In this document: one piece after another, positions 8,831-17,259 of the stretch
Layout: each line of letters begins with the position of its first letter
Position numbering within the stretch: the first letter of the stretch is position 1
DNA from: Anaerolineales bacterium UBA2317
GTDB taxonomy: Bacteria; Chloroflexota; Anaerolineae; Anaerolineales; Villigracilaceae
Direction of reading: 5' to 3'
Length of the DNA: 64,000 nt
NCBI GenBank assembly: GCA_002345215.1
Contig: DDVH01000015.1
Span: 1-64,000 of the forward strand
Made by a program: the position numbers and the translations under genes
The notes under the pieces: generated by a model
Seen by the model: only the letters and a program-made list of their open reading frames with translations
The model's database searches: none
Told to the model about the DNA's origin: nothing

Positions 8831-10252
8831 ATGCCCTACTTAAAATTTTTATCTGATGAAGAAGTGCAAGCCATGCATGATGCCACCATGAAAGTGATGG
8901 GTGAAGTTGGAATCATTTGGACTCATCAACCAAGCCTTGATATTTTATTAAGTGCTGGTTGTAAGATGAATGGCAATCGAGTTTGTATGCCTGAAAATTT
9001 AATTATGGATTCAGTTGCCAAAGCAAATAAACGCCCAAAGATTCGCGGACGTAATGGAACCATCAATGAACTTGGTGGAGGAAATTTATATTTTCACAAT
9101 CTTGGTGGCGCGCGTGATGTGTTTGATGCACGCACAGGTACACATCATGCCGCCACACATGAAGATTGTGTTAATGCAACACGCGTGTTAGATGCACTTC
9201 CGAATTGCAATAACGTCACACCATTTTTTACGCCACCTGATGTTGAAAATGAAATGATGGCGTTGTATATGTACCGGCATACATTGTCACACACCACCAA
9301 GCCCGTGCAAGGACCTGGCATTCAATTTGGTCATGAAGTTAAATATGCAGTTGAGATGGCGGCAGTGATTGGTATTGAAGCACATGAACTTACACTTTCA
9401 CTTTCGCCAGTTAGTCCGTTAACTATGCATGATGTCGCCGCGCAAGCAATTATGGATATGGCAAATGCTGGGGTCATTCACGCAAATCTTCCCGCACCCA
9501 CTGGTGGTGCAACTTCACCGATGACAATTACTGGAAGCCTTGTTCAACAAAGTGCTGAGTCTCTTGCGCCTCTCGTCCTCGCCCAAATAATGAATCCTGG
9601 TTGCGGAGTTGTCTATTGTGGACGCTTGGGGTTACTCGAACCTCGAACTGGTTTAATTTGGGGTGGCGTTGAACTTGGCATTTCATCTGCCGCAACGGTT
9701 CAACTTGGTCATTATTACGGATTCGCTGTCAACGTGTATGGATTTTCTACCAATGCTCACACACTTGATGCACAAAACGCATTCGAAAGAGGATTAAACG
9801 CTTCTCTCCCCGCCTTAGCAGGGGCTGATGAACTCTCAGGCATTGGTGAAATGGAAGCAGGTGTGATGGGTTCGTTTGCTCAAATGGTTTTAGATAATGA
9901 ATTAGCAAAAAGTGTGCATCGTCAACGTCAAGGGTTATCTGCGGATGCTGAACATTTAGCAGTTGAAGTTATCAATACAGTTATGAATACAAACAGAAAT
10001 TATTTAGCCAGTAAACATACACTCAAACATTTACGAGCTGGTGAAATGGCTCTCACAAAACTTGCTGAACGAAACTCATGGGATACATGGGAAGATAAAA
10101 TGAGTCGCAAACAAATGGCAGATTATGCAACCGATGAAGCCGAAAGAATTTTGCGCGAACATGTTGTTCCGCCATTAGAACCACAACAAGAAGCCGAGTT
10201 AGATAAGATTATGGCGGCGGCAGAAAAAGAAACAGTGAAGAAAAAGAAGTAA
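8831..10252 (+). CDS. MttB-family corrinoid methyltransferase, paralogue 2
   Basis: This 473-residue second member of the trimethylamine methyltransferase family has motifs such as YFHNLGGARDVFD, APTGGATSPMTITGSLV and ELSGIGEMEAGVMGS. Like paralogue 1 it lacks an in-frame amber codon and so uses no pyrrolysine. It shares the overall plan with paralogue 1 but differs clearly in sequence, suggesting a different methylated substrate or successive demethylation steps with one corrinoid protein. AAGGAAAA precedes the ATG. The C-terminus is Lys-rich. The enzyme is assigned to the same operon because no terminator lies between 3836 and 12459. Confidence 0.92.
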   Translation: MPYLKFLSDEEVQAMHDATMKVMGEVGIIWTHQPSLDILLSAGCKMNGNRVCMPENLIMDSVAKANKRPKIRGRNGTINELGGGNLYFHNLGGARDVFDARTGTHHAATHEDCVNATRVLDALPNCNNVTPFFTPPDVENEMMALYMYRHTLSHTTKPVQGPGIQFGHEVKYAVEMAAVIGIEAHELTLSLSPVSPLTMHDVAAQAIMDMANAGVIHANLPAPTGGATSPMTITGSLVQQSAESLAPLVLAQIMNPGCGVVYCGRLGLLEPRTGLIWGGVELGISSAATVQLGHYYGFAVNVYGFSTNAHTLDAQNAFERGLNASLPALAGADELSGIGEMEAGVMGSFAQMVLDNELAKSVHRQRQGLSADAEHLAVEVINTVMNTNRNYLASKHTLKHLRAGEMALTKLAERNSWDTWEDKMSRKQMADYATDEAERILREHVVPPLEPQQEAELDKIMAAAEKETVKKKK

Positions 10253-10260
10253 AAGCGAGT

Positions 10261-10281
10261 AATCAGTTATCAGTAAACAGT
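10261..10281. repeat. Family H repeat (ATCAGTTATCAGTAAACAGT)
   Basis: A short direct-repeat stretch of CAGT units lies between the second MttB gene and the M20 gene. A related stretch is at 39085-39120. Confidence 0.5.
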
Positions 10282-10326
10282 AGCCAACTATAAGTCAAGA
10301 ATGAAGCGAGATAAAAGGAGAAACGA

Positions 10327-11484
10327 ATGATAAAACAAGCACATGCAATCTCAGAAGAATTAATCGAATGGCGGAGAGATTTTCATCAACATCCTGAAAC
10401 AGGTTTTGATGTTTTTCGCACAGCAGGAATCGTGGCTGATGAATTGGAAAAGATGGGTTACAAAGTTAAGCGTGGTGTTGGTAAAACAGGCTTAGTTGCA
10501 GAAATAGGCGAAGGCGGAAAACTTGTCGCGATACGAGCAGATATGGATGCACTACCACTGCAAGAATTAAATGAAACAGAATATAAATCTACAATAGAAA
10601 ATAAAATGCACGCTTGTGGACATGACTCACATACCGCCATGGCATTGGGTGCGGCAAAAATTTTAGCAAAAGAAAAATTAAATGGGCGTGTTCGCTTTTT
10701 GTTCCAACCATGTGAAGAAACAGCCGATGAAGAAGGCAAAAGCGGCGCGCAACGAATGTATGATGAAGGTGCAGTAGAAGGTGTAGATTATGTGATTGCA
10801 CAACATGTTGACCCGACAAGTCCTGTTGGCACAATAGCAATCAATGAAGGCGCAAGTGGTGGAGGCGTTACATCATGGGGTGCAACGATTAAAGGCAAAG
10901 GCGGGCATGGAGCGTATCCGCATAAATCCAATGACCCATTTGTTTTGTTAGCGCATGTGATTATGGGAATCAACTCAATTATTTCAAGAAGATTAGACCC
11001 ATTTGAACCGACTGTGATTAGTATTGGTGCTGTCAATGGTGGGTTTACTGAAAATGTAATTCCAGACAAAGTTGAAATCAAAGGTACGATGCGTTTCACT
11101 TCAGTAGAAACCGAAAAACAATTACGCGAAGAAATAACACGCGTGTTTGAAATTGTGAAAACACTTGGCGGCGATTATGAATTGAAATTTTTATTCGGTG
11201 GCTTGCCACTAATCAATGACAAATTTGTTGCTGAAACAATTGAAAAAGTTGGCAAAGATTTATTAGGCGAAGATAAAGTACAGCCCATGCATAAATCTTT
11301 AGGCGCTGAAGACTTCCCTGAATTTTTGAAGAATGCCCCAGGTGCTATGTATACACTTGGCACAATGATTGAAGGGCGTGAAATTTATGAATTACATCAT
11401 CCGAAATTTGATTTAGATGAACGCGCTTTGCCAATTGGCACGGCTGTGTTGGCAGAAACTGCAATGAGATTTTTACAGAAATAA
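10327..11484 (+). CDS. M20-family metal-dependent amidohydrolase (hippurate/IAA-amino acid hydrolase type)
   Basis: This 385-residue protein has the family motifs DMDALPLQE (72-80), HACGHDSH (95-102, with the bridging C97 and H99), FQPCEE (126-131) and GAEDFP near residue 325, plus a dimerisation insert at about 180-290. Members hydrolyse N-acyl or amide bonds of amino acid conjugates using two divalent metals, in the cytoplasm. GGAG precedes the ATG. Inside the methyl-transfer operon it may free an amino acid moiety from a conjugate, in series with the S9 peptidase. The substrate is unknown. Confidence 0.9.
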   Translation: MIKQAHAISEELIEWRRDFHQHPETGFDVFRTAGIVADELEKMGYKVKRGVGKTGLVAEIGEGGKLVAIRADMDALPLQELNETEYKSTIENKMHACGHDSHTAMALGAAKILAKEKLNGRVRFLFQPCEETADEEGKSGAQRMYDEGAVEGVDYVIAQHVDPTSPVGTIAINEGASGGGVTSWGATIKGKGGHGAYPHKSNDPFVLLAHVIMGINSIISRRLDPFEPTVISIGAVNGGFTENVIPDKVEIKGTMRFTSVETEKQLREEITRVFEIVKTLGGDYELKFLFGGLPLINDKFVAETIEKVGKDLLGEDKVQPMHKSLGAEDFPEFLKNAPGAMYTLGTMIEGREIYELHHPKFDLDERALPIGTAVLAETAMRFLQK

Positions 11485-11485
11485 T

Positions 11486-11566
11486 GTCACTGCGAGCAAC
11501 TGTTGCGAAGCAGTCTCCTAATAATTTGGAGATTGCTTCGACGGAAGAACACCGTCTCGCAATGAC
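11486..11566. repeat. Family A palindromic repeat
   Basis: This copy begins GTCACTGCGAGC and ends TCTCGCAATGAC, with GCGAAGCAGTCTCC and GGAGATTGCTTCG inside. It fills almost the whole spacer between the M20 gene and the methyltetrahydrofolate methyltransferase gene. Confidence 0.85.
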
Positions 11567-11583
11567 ATAAACATGGAGAATGA

Positions 11584-12459
11584 ATGCACACCATACTCAA
11601 ATCAAACACAAAAGAAGTAACAATTGGAATTGATAAGCCTTTTGTAATCATTGGTGAAAAGATTAATCCAACTGGAATTAAGAAGTTGGGTCAAGCATTG
11701 GTTGAGCGAAATATGGATTTTGTTAAACATCTCGCCAAACGTCAAGTGGATTGGGGTGCAGATGTGTTAGATGTAAATGTCGGTCATCCACAAATTGAAG
11801 AAGCGGAAGTGATTCCATTAGTAGTGGAAGCAGTTCAATCTGTTGTGGATGTTCCACTTTGTATAGATTCAAATGAGCCAAAAATTTTGGAAGCAGGTTT
11901 GAATGCTATCAAAGGTGGTAAGCCGTTAATCAACTCTGTCAATGGAGAAGAAAAGCAACTAGCAAGCGTCCTGCCGATAGTCAAAGAAAGAGGCGCGGCA
12001 GTTATTGGATTAACGATTGCAGATGAAGGCATCCCACCCACCCCAGAAGGTCGGCTAGCCGCGGCAGATAAAATTATCAAACGCGCTACAAAAATGGGAA
12101 TCCCGATTGAAGATATTATCATTGACCCATTGGTGATGACAGTTGGTCATAACAGCGTGGCTGGGACGATTACATTGAAAACGATTGAGTTAATCAGAAA
12201 AGAATTTGGTGTGAATATGAGTTTGGGAGCCAGCAATGTTTCATTTGGTTTGCCCGATAGGCATTCGGTCAATGCTGCGTTTTTGGCATTGATGATGCAA
12301 GCAGGCGCAACTTGTTCTATCACTGACCCAATCAAATTAGGTAGTGCTATCAAAGCAACTGATTTGTTGCTGGGTAAAGATATGAATTCAATTCGATATT
12401 TGAAATACTTCCGTGCCACAGAAAAATTAAGAGAAGTAGAGAGTTTAGCAAAGGCGTAA
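11584..12459 (+). CDS. Methyltetrahydrofolate:corrinoid methyltransferase (MtgA/AcsE-like)
   Basis: This 291-residue TIM-barrel pterin-binding enzyme carries the family motifs VIIGEKINPTG (25-35), GADVLDVNVGHP, CIDSNEP, NSVNGEE and IIDPLVMTVG. Such enzymes exchange a methyl group between tetrahydrofolate and a corrinoid protein. In this operon it most likely takes the methyl from the protein encoded at 4657 and makes methyl-tetrahydrofolate, as MtgA does after MtgB in glycine betaine demethylation. ATGGAGAATG precedes the ATG. It is the last gene before a strong terminator, which fixes the end of the operon. Confidence 0.93.
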   Translation: MHTILKSNTKEVTIGIDKPFVIIGEKINPTGIKKLGQALVERNMDFVKHLAKRQVDWGADVLDVNVGHPQIEEAEVIPLVVEAVQSVVDVPLCIDSNEPKILEAGLNAIKGGKPLINSVNGEEKQLASVLPIVKERGAAVIGLTIADEGIPPTPEGRLAAADKIIKRATKMGIPIEDIIIDPLVMTVGHNSVAGTITLKTIELIRKEFGVNMSLGASNVSFGLPDRHSVNAAFLALMMQAGATCSITDPIKLGSAIKATDLLLGKDMNSIRYLKYFRATEKLREVESLAKA

Positions 12460-12476
12460 AAATTGATATTAGACTT

Positions 12477-12507
12477 AAGAGGCAGTTCATCACTGCCTCT
12501 TTTTTTT
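12477..12507 (+). terminator. Rho-independent terminator of the methyl-transfer operon
   Basis: A 10-bp stem AAGAGGCAGT / ACTGCCTCTT with a 5-nt loop, followed by a T run. It lies 18 nt after the methyltransferase stop. Confidence 0.9.
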
Positions 12508-12512
12508 ATTTT

Positions 12513-12562
12513 GTAGGGGCAGGGTCATCCTGCCCAATTGGGCGAGGAAACCTCGCCTCTAC
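12513..12562. repeat. Family E repeat (GTAGGGGCAGG ... CCTCGCCTCTAC)
   Basis: Two nested hairpins: GGGCAGG..CCTGCCC and GGGCGAGG..CCTCGCC, bounded by GTAGGGGC and CCTCTAC. Similar copies are at 14659, 19175 (half) and 62453. Confidence 0.75.
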
Positions 12563-12573
12563 ATGGAGACAAC

Positions 12574-13647
12574 ATGAAAAAATTTTTATTGTTAATCATG
12601 CTTACAAGTTTATTAATTGGTTGTATGCCACAAGCAACTCCAATTTCAACTGCTACTCCTATACCACCATCTGAAACGCCAACATTAACATCTACTCCAG
12701 AGCCAACAACAACTTTCACACCGTTACCCACAGCAACACCTGTTCCGCACCCGATGAGCATTATTGCTTTGCGGAATCAAAGTTTTCCCGGCAGTGAAAT
12801 TGTGATTGAAAGAGAATTAGATCGCGGATTAAATTATCGCCGTTATTATGCTTACTATCTTTCAGAGGGATTAAAAATTTACGCACTGTTAACTATTCCA
12901 AATGGCACGCCACCTGAAGGTGGTTTTCCTGCCATTATTTTCAATCATGGATATATTCCGCCCGATGTTTATCGAACAACAGAAAGATACATTCATTATG
13001 TAGATGAAATTGCAAAAGCAGGTTATGTTGTTTTTCGCATTGATTATCGCGGACATGATAATTCAGATGGTGAAGCCACTGGTGCTTATGGTCATCCCGG
13101 TTATCAAATTGATGTGATGAATGCGGTTGCATCGCTCAAGCAACATCCGCAAGTGAACCCTGAAAAAATTGGTATGTGGGGTCATTCTATGGGCGGATAT
13201 TTAACTTTGCGTGCCATGGTGATTTCATCGGATGTAAAAGTTGGTGTAATTTGGGCTGGTGTTATCGCTTCATATACTGACCTCGTCTATAACTGGCGGC
13301 GGACAGGTTCATTTACGCCTTCGCCAAGTTCGACGGGCAGAGGTTGGCGCGGAAGTTGGATTGAACAATATGGCACACCAGAACAAAACCCTGAATTTTG
13401 GAATTCAGTTTCAGCAACATCGTATCTTGCAGATTTATCGGGACCGATTCAATTACATCATGGTACCAATGATGAAGATGTGCCGTATGAATTTTCTATC
13501 CGTGTGGCAGAGTTAGCACGTGCACAAGCCAAAATTGCGGATTTATATTTATATGATGGGGATAACCATAACATCGCTACAAATTTTTACCCTGCGATGG
13601 ATAAAACAATTGAGTTTTTTGATATTTATCTAAAAGATTCAGATTAG
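12574..13647 (+). CDS. Secreted lipoprotein alpha/beta hydrolase
   Basis: This 357-residue protein has an N-terminal lipoprotein signal (MKKFLLLIMLTSLLIGC, lipobox LIGC with C17). A Thr/Pro-rich linker follows at about 20-55, typical of exported proteins in this genome type. The rest is an alpha/beta hydrolase of the dienelactone hydrolase / S9 peptidase-like group. The nucleophile is the Ser in GHSMGG, the acid is in GTNDEDVP and the His in GDNHNIA. It is likely a surface-anchored esterase or peptidase; the substrate is unknown. The ATG at 12574, after GGAGACAAC, is chosen rather than a TTG inside the upstream repeat, because the signal peptide begins there. Confidence 0.85.
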   Translation: MKKFLLLIMLTSLLIGCMPQATPISTATPIPPSETPTLTSTPEPTTTFTPLPTATPVPHPMSIIALRNQSFPGSEIVIERELDRGLNYRRYYAYYLSEGLKIYALLTIPNGTPPEGGFPAIIFNHGYIPPDVYRTTERYIHYVDEIAKAGYVVFRIDYRGHDNSDGEATGAYGHPGYQIDVMNAVASLKQHPQVNPEKIGMWGHSMGGYLTLRAMVISSDVKVGVIWAGVIASYTDLVYNWRRTGSFTPSPSSTGRGWRGSWIEQYGTPEQNPEFWNSVSATSYLADLSGPIQLHHGTNDEDVPYEFSIRVAELARAQAKIADLYLYDGDNHNIATNFYPAMDKTIEFFDIYLKDSD

Positions 13648-13651
13648 CCTA

Positions 13652-13686
13652 AAAGAGACAGTCACCTCAAAGATGACTGTCTCTTT
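13652..13686 (+). terminator. Rho-independent terminator
   Basis: Stem AAAGAGACAGTCA / TGACTGTCTCTTT with a 9-nt loop, just after the lipoprotein hydrolase stop. The stem resembles the terminator at 3742 (GACAGTCACC). Confidence 0.8.
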
Positions 13687-13709
13687 ATTTAAGAGAGTAA
13701 AATTGAAAT

Positions 13710-14648
13710 ATGAATCCCATTGAACAACTTTTACAAAAACAAAATATCATCGTTTTAGATGGTGCATTGGCAACCGAACTTGAAAATCGTGGTTGTGATT
13801 TGAACGATTCGTTATGGTCAGCAAGAGTATTGATGGAGCAACCTGATTTAATTCAGCAAGTGCATTTGGATTATTTCAATGCAGGCGCGGATGTGGCAAT
13901 CACTGCTAGTTATCAAGCTACAGTGGAAGGTTTTGCACAAAGAGGGTTGAATAAAAATCAGGCGATTGATTTGATAAAGAAATCTGTGCAGATTGCTAAA
14001 GATGCGCGTGATGAATTTTGGTCTGATGAAAAAAATAGAATTAATAGAAGTTATCCATTAATCGCTGGTTCGGTTGGACCGTATGGTGCTTTTCTAGCAG
14101 ATGGTTCTGAATATCGTGGTGATTATCAATTGACAGAACAAGAATTGATTGATTTTCATCGTCCACGCATTGAGGCATTGATTGAATCAGGTGTTGATGT
14201 GTTAGCCTGCGAAACGATTCCTAAATTTGCTGAAGCAAAAGCATTGATGAAATTATTAAGTGAATTCCCACAAGCAAGTGCATGGTTTACTTTTACTGCC
14301 AAAGATGGCGAGCATATTAGTCATGGAGAGAAAATTGCGGATGTTGCAAAGTATTTAGATTCATATCCACAAGTTGCAGGAATCGGAATCAATTGTTCTT
14401 CACCTTTACATATTCTAGCTTTGATTGATGAAATAAAAAAGAATACAAGTAAACCGATTATTGTGTATCCGAATTCAGGTGAAGTATATGTCTCTGTGAC
14501 AAATTCTTGGCATGGAGAAACATCATGTGAGTCATTTGGGTTGCAATCTAAAGATTGGTATGAGCATGGAGCAAAAATCATTGGTGGATGTTGTAGGACG
14601 ACGCCAGAGCATATAAAAGAAATCAAAAATTGGATGATAAATTTATAA
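13710..14648 (+). CDS. Homocysteine S-methyltransferase (MmuM-like)
   Basis: This 312-residue protein has the DGALATELE opening motif, GSVGPYG, and the zinc-ligand cysteines in GINCSSP (near residue 227) and IGGCCRTTP (near 292). The length fits the MmuM family, which methylates homocysteine to methionine using S-methylmethionine or a similar donor. It needs no B12. It sits just downstream of the methyl-transfer operon but behind two terminators, so it is probably a separate transcript. Joint use of methyl donors is plausible but not shown. Confidence 0.88.
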   Translation: MNPIEQLLQKQNIIVLDGALATELENRGCDLNDSLWSARVLMEQPDLIQQVHLDYFNAGADVAITASYQATVEGFAQRGLNKNQAIDLIKKSVQIAKDARDEFWSDEKNRINRSYPLIAGSVGPYGAFLADGSEYRGDYQLTEQELIDFHRPRIEALIESGVDVLACETIPKFAEAKALMKLLSEFPQASAWFTFTAKDGEHISHGEKIADVAKYLDSYPQVAGIGINCSSPLHILALIDEIKKNTSKPIIVYPNSGEVYVSVTNSWHGETSCESFGLQSKDWYEHGAKIIGGCCRTTPEHIKEIKNWMINL

Positions 14649-14658
14649 ATAACATTAT

Positions 14659-14712
14659 GTAGGGGCGGGGTTTTCCCGCCCCGTCCATTGGGCGAGGAGA
14701 CCTCGCCCCTAC
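14659..14712. repeat. Family E repeat
   Basis: GTAGGGGCGGGG TTTT CCCGCCCC hairpin followed by GGGCGAGG AGA CCTCGCCCCTAC. The two hairpins nest inside GTAGGGGCG / CGCCCCTAC ends. It is close to the copy at 12513. Confidence 0.8.
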
Positions 14713-14730
14713 AAATAAAATGGAGTCTTC

Positions 14731-15783
14731 ATGCAATTAAATAATTTAATCACAGCAATAGACTTACACGCCTGTGGTGAACCTGGACGAGTCATCACGG
14801 GCGGTGTGTTAGATGTGCCGGGGAAAACGATGTTTGAGAAGATGAAATATTTTGAAAAGCATCATGATGATATTCGTTTGCGAATGTTGCGCGAGCCGCG
14901 CGGATACCCCGCTTTGTGTTGCAATGTGATTCTTCCGCCCACTCACCCGCAAGCCGATGCTGGTTTTATCATCATGGAGCAAACGGAATACCCGCCCATG
15001 TCTGGGACGAATACGATTTGCGTGGCGACGACGCTTCTAGAGTTGGGAATGTTGAAGATGACCGAACCAGTTACCACGTTCATGCTTGAAGCGCCTGCGG
15101 GTTTAGTCCAAATTACAGCGCAGTGTCAAAACGGAAAAGTCACGCAGGTCACATTTAAAAACGTCCCCGCTTTTGCTGTGCATTTGGATATCAAAGTAGA
15201 AGTGCCGACTCTTGGCACGGTGAATGTGGATGTGGCTTGGGGCGGGATGTTTTATGCGATTGCAGACGCTTCGCAATTTGGTTTGAAGCTGAGCCCTGAC
15301 GAGGGAAAGGATATTACGCGAATCACTGAGATGATAAAAACTGCAACTGCTGAACAATATCCTGTTGTGCATCCAGAGAACCCAGAAATTACTGGACCGA
15401 CCATCGGTCAACTTTCTGCACCGCCGACGAATCCAAAAGCACATCGAAAAAATGTGGTGACAGTTTCCACAGGAAAAATAGATTGGAACAAACCATCCAC
15501 ATGGACAGGCGTGATTGACCGTTCACCTTGCGGAACAGGCACCTGTGCAAAAATGGCAGTGATGTATGCCAAAGGTGAATTAGGATTGAACGAGGATTTT
15601 TATCACGAAGGAATTTTGGGAACTTTATTTACTGGAAGATTAATCGAAGAAACACAAGTTGGGAAATATAAAGCCGTTGTGCCAACAATCGGAGGCACGG
15701 CTTGGATTACAGGAATCAATCAATTTGTGGTTGACCCAAGCGATCCCTATCCGAATGGGTTTACGGTCGGGGATATTTGGTGA
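14731..15783 (+). CDS. Proline racemase / hydroxyproline epimerase family enzyme (Ser-Cys type)
   Basis: This 350-residue member of the proline racemase superfamily starts with the typical DLHACGEPGRVITGG. The first catalytic position is S91 (PMSGTNTI) instead of the cysteine of classical proline racemase, and the second is C267 (DRSPCGTGTC). Ser-Cys pairs are known in family members that racemise proline or epimerise 3- or 4-hydroxyproline; trans-3-hydroxyproline dehydratases instead have Cys-Thr. A racemase or epimerase is therefore more likely than a dehydratase. A proline dehydrogenase gene lies at 30227. Codon use looks somewhat more GC-rich than in the neighbours. GGAGTCTTC precedes the ATG. 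Confidence 0.85.
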   Translation: MQLNNLITAIDLHACGEPGRVITGGVLDVPGKTMFEKMKYFEKHHDDIRLRMLREPRGYPALCCNVILPPTHPQADAGFIIMEQTEYPPMSGTNTICVATTLLELGMLKMTEPVTTFMLEAPAGLVQITAQCQNGKVTQVTFKNVPAFAVHLDIKVEVPTLGTVNVDVAWGGMFYAIADASQFGLKLSPDEGKDITRITEMIKTATAEQYPVVHPENPEITGPTIGQLSAPPTNPKAHRKNVVTVSTGKIDWNKPSTWTGVIDRSPCGTGTCAKMAVMYAKGELGLNEDFYHEGILGTLFTGRLIEETQVGKYKAVVPTIGGTAWITGINQFVVDPSDPYPNGFTVGDIW

Positions 15784-15790
15784 GAGTGAG

Positions 15791-15822
15791 TTACAGGTTG
15801 AAGGTTGGAAGGTTTGAAAGTT
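15791..15822. repeat. Family F repeat
   Basis: ACAGGTTGAAGGTTGGAAGGTTTGAAAGTT directly follows the racemase gene and runs up to the next promoter. Confidence 0.6.
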
Positions 15823-15823
15823 G

Positions 15824-15852
15824 TTGACGATGTATTGTGGCAAAGTTATAAT
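15824..15852 (+). promoter_or_regulatory. Sigma-70-type promoter
   Basis: TTGACG (15824-15829) and TATAAT (15847-15852) are separated by 17 nt. The implied transcript has a leader of about 33 nt with GGAGG before the ATG at 15892. This is the clearest two-box promoter noted in the window. Confidence 0.75.
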
Positions 15853-15891
15853 AATCCCGTTAGATTTTATTTGTCGACTGTGGAGGTATTT

Positions 15892-16422
15892 ATGTCAATG
15901 CAAAAAACAACAAATAAATTAAAAGAATTCTTGGCTTATCTAAACAGTATTTATGGTTACTTAGCAAGTGCAACCTTGTTCTTCCCACTTGCTAATCAAT
16001 TTTTCAAAGTCATCCCACTTCCTAGTGAAAACACCAATACTTGGGTTTATTTTGCAACTTTATCAGGGGCTTTTATGTTCTTCTATCAGTTTACACGAAG
16101 AGACACACAAGAAGCTCAAATTGGGAACGGTATGATTGCTTTTGTTTTCTCAATAATATCTGTGGGTATTTATGTTGCATTTCCATATGGGATATTATAT
16201 GCAACCATTTTTTTTGTTTTGACCTATTCATTTTCCGAGTTAGCAGTTGTAGAGTTTCAAAAAATTTATCCCATTGACCCAAAATACATTTCAAAAAACC
16301 CAAGTAATATTCTCAATTTTGTGTTTAAGATAATAGGAGCACTTTTTACTTTTTTCTTCTGGGCTACAGTAGTAGTCATTGGACTTGGATTAATAGTATT
16401 AGTTATTGCTGCCTCGACCTAA
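15892..16422 (+). CDS. Hypothetical four-helix membrane protein
   Basis: This 176-residue protein has about four hydrophobic segments (approximately residues 18-38, 48-68, 80-110 and 148-174), with a short charged stretch FTRRDTQEAQ between the second and third. No known family was recognised. The ATG at 15892 follows GGAGG at good spacing and lies in line with a clear promoter, so it is preferred to an upstream in-frame TTG inside the repeat. It has no obvious functional neighbour. Confidence 0.7.
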   Translation: MSMQKTTNKLKEFLAYLNSIYGYLASATLFFPLANQFFKVIPLPSENTNTWVYFATLSGAFMFFYQFTRRDTQEAQIGNGMIAFVFSIISVGIYVAFPYGILYATIFFVLTYSFSELAVVEFQKIYPIDPKYISKNPSNILNFVFKIIGALFTFFFWATVVVIGLGLIVLVIAAST

Positions 16423-16541
16423 TAAAATATCTATTTTTGTGAAAAACCTCTTGGGGGTGAATCTTCATCATTAGTACCTGAGATATCTTATAGAATCCAT
16501 CCTCAACCAAAACAATTGCATGGGCGTAGGAATATATAGCA

Positions 16542-17078
16542 GTGAACATCAAACTCAAACTGTCTACAAATCAAGATGCACAAACGATTAAGAATCTATG
16601 GTCACTTTATCAACATGACGTGTCTGAGTTTGACGGAGCAGTTCCAAATCAACATGGCATCTTTAGTGATGATGAAAAGATAACGACACTAGAGAAACAT
16701 CTCGATTCTCTAAATCCGTGGTGGAGTGACCCTGTGTCACTTTTCCCCTATTTGATTGTGGTGGATGATTCACCTGCTGGGTTTAATCTAATTGCCGCGA
16801 AAGCAAGGCTCCCAAAAGAGATACAGGCTGACTTCGTAGTCCATGAATTTTTTGTCTTGCATGCCTATCGTGGAAGTTCTGTCGCAGAACAAGCGGCAAT
16901 TGAAGGCTTCGAGCAACATAAAGGAAAATGGGAAATCGTCACGTATCCATCACATCTACGCGCCATCAAGTTTTGGAGACGAGTTGTCGGTCGGTATACG
17001 TCAATGCAATTTACGGAAGAAGAATTAGACCATCCGTGGGGGCGACGTGTCTCGTTTCGATTTGATAATTCAAAATAG
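16542..17078 (+). CDS. GNAT-family N-acetyltransferase-like protein
   Basis: This 178-residue protein starts at a GTG. A weak GNAT pattern is seen: an opening strand and helix (KLKLSTNQDAQTIKNLWSLY), a central strand FVVHEFFVLHAYRGSSVAEQAA that resembles the acetyl-CoA loop (usually RGxGxG/A), and a C-terminal ATKFWRRVVG-like segment (AIKFWRRVVG). The acetylated substrate is unknown. The acetyl-CoA loop is less canonical than usual. No operon partners are evident, and the upstream spacer of about 120 bp shows no clear ribosome binding site. Confidence 0.65.
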   Translation: MNIKLKLSTNQDAQTIKNLWSLYQHDVSEFDGAVPNQHGIFSDDEKITTLEKHLDSLNPWWSDPVSLFPYLIVVDDSPAGFNLIAAKARLPKEIQADFVVHEFFVLHAYRGSSVAEQAAIEGFEQHKGKWEIVTYPSHLRAIKFWRRVVGRYTSMQFTEEELDHPWGRRVSFRFDNSK

Positions 17079-17259
17079 AAAGTTTTTATTAATCAAACTT
17101 TTGCGGAGATATGTCAGGTCTGGGTATTAAAATCAATTTACAGCGGCAATGGGTGCGGCTCAAGAATGTTTGGTTTATGATGAAGTAAAATCTGGTGGAG
17201 CAGAAATTCATTAAACAATAGTTTATAACAATCTGAAGCTCAGATGAAAGGATGAAAAC

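Noticed and set aside
5483..10252. Possible pyrrolysine-containing MttB proteins.
   Set aside because: Both frames are complete without an amber codon in the middle, and no pyl genes are present.
12538..12573. Upstream TTG start that would extend the lipoprotein hydrolase.
   Set aside because: It lies in a family E repeat, and the lipoprotein signal begins at the ATG at 12574.
17137..17214. Short frame reading MGAAQECLVYDEVKSGGAEIH before the zinc peptidase gene.
   Set aside because: It looks protein-like and could be a gene remnant, but it is only about 25 codons, has no ribosome binding site and matches no family I recognise. The 181-bp spacer otherwise holds only a partial family K repeat (17109-17121).
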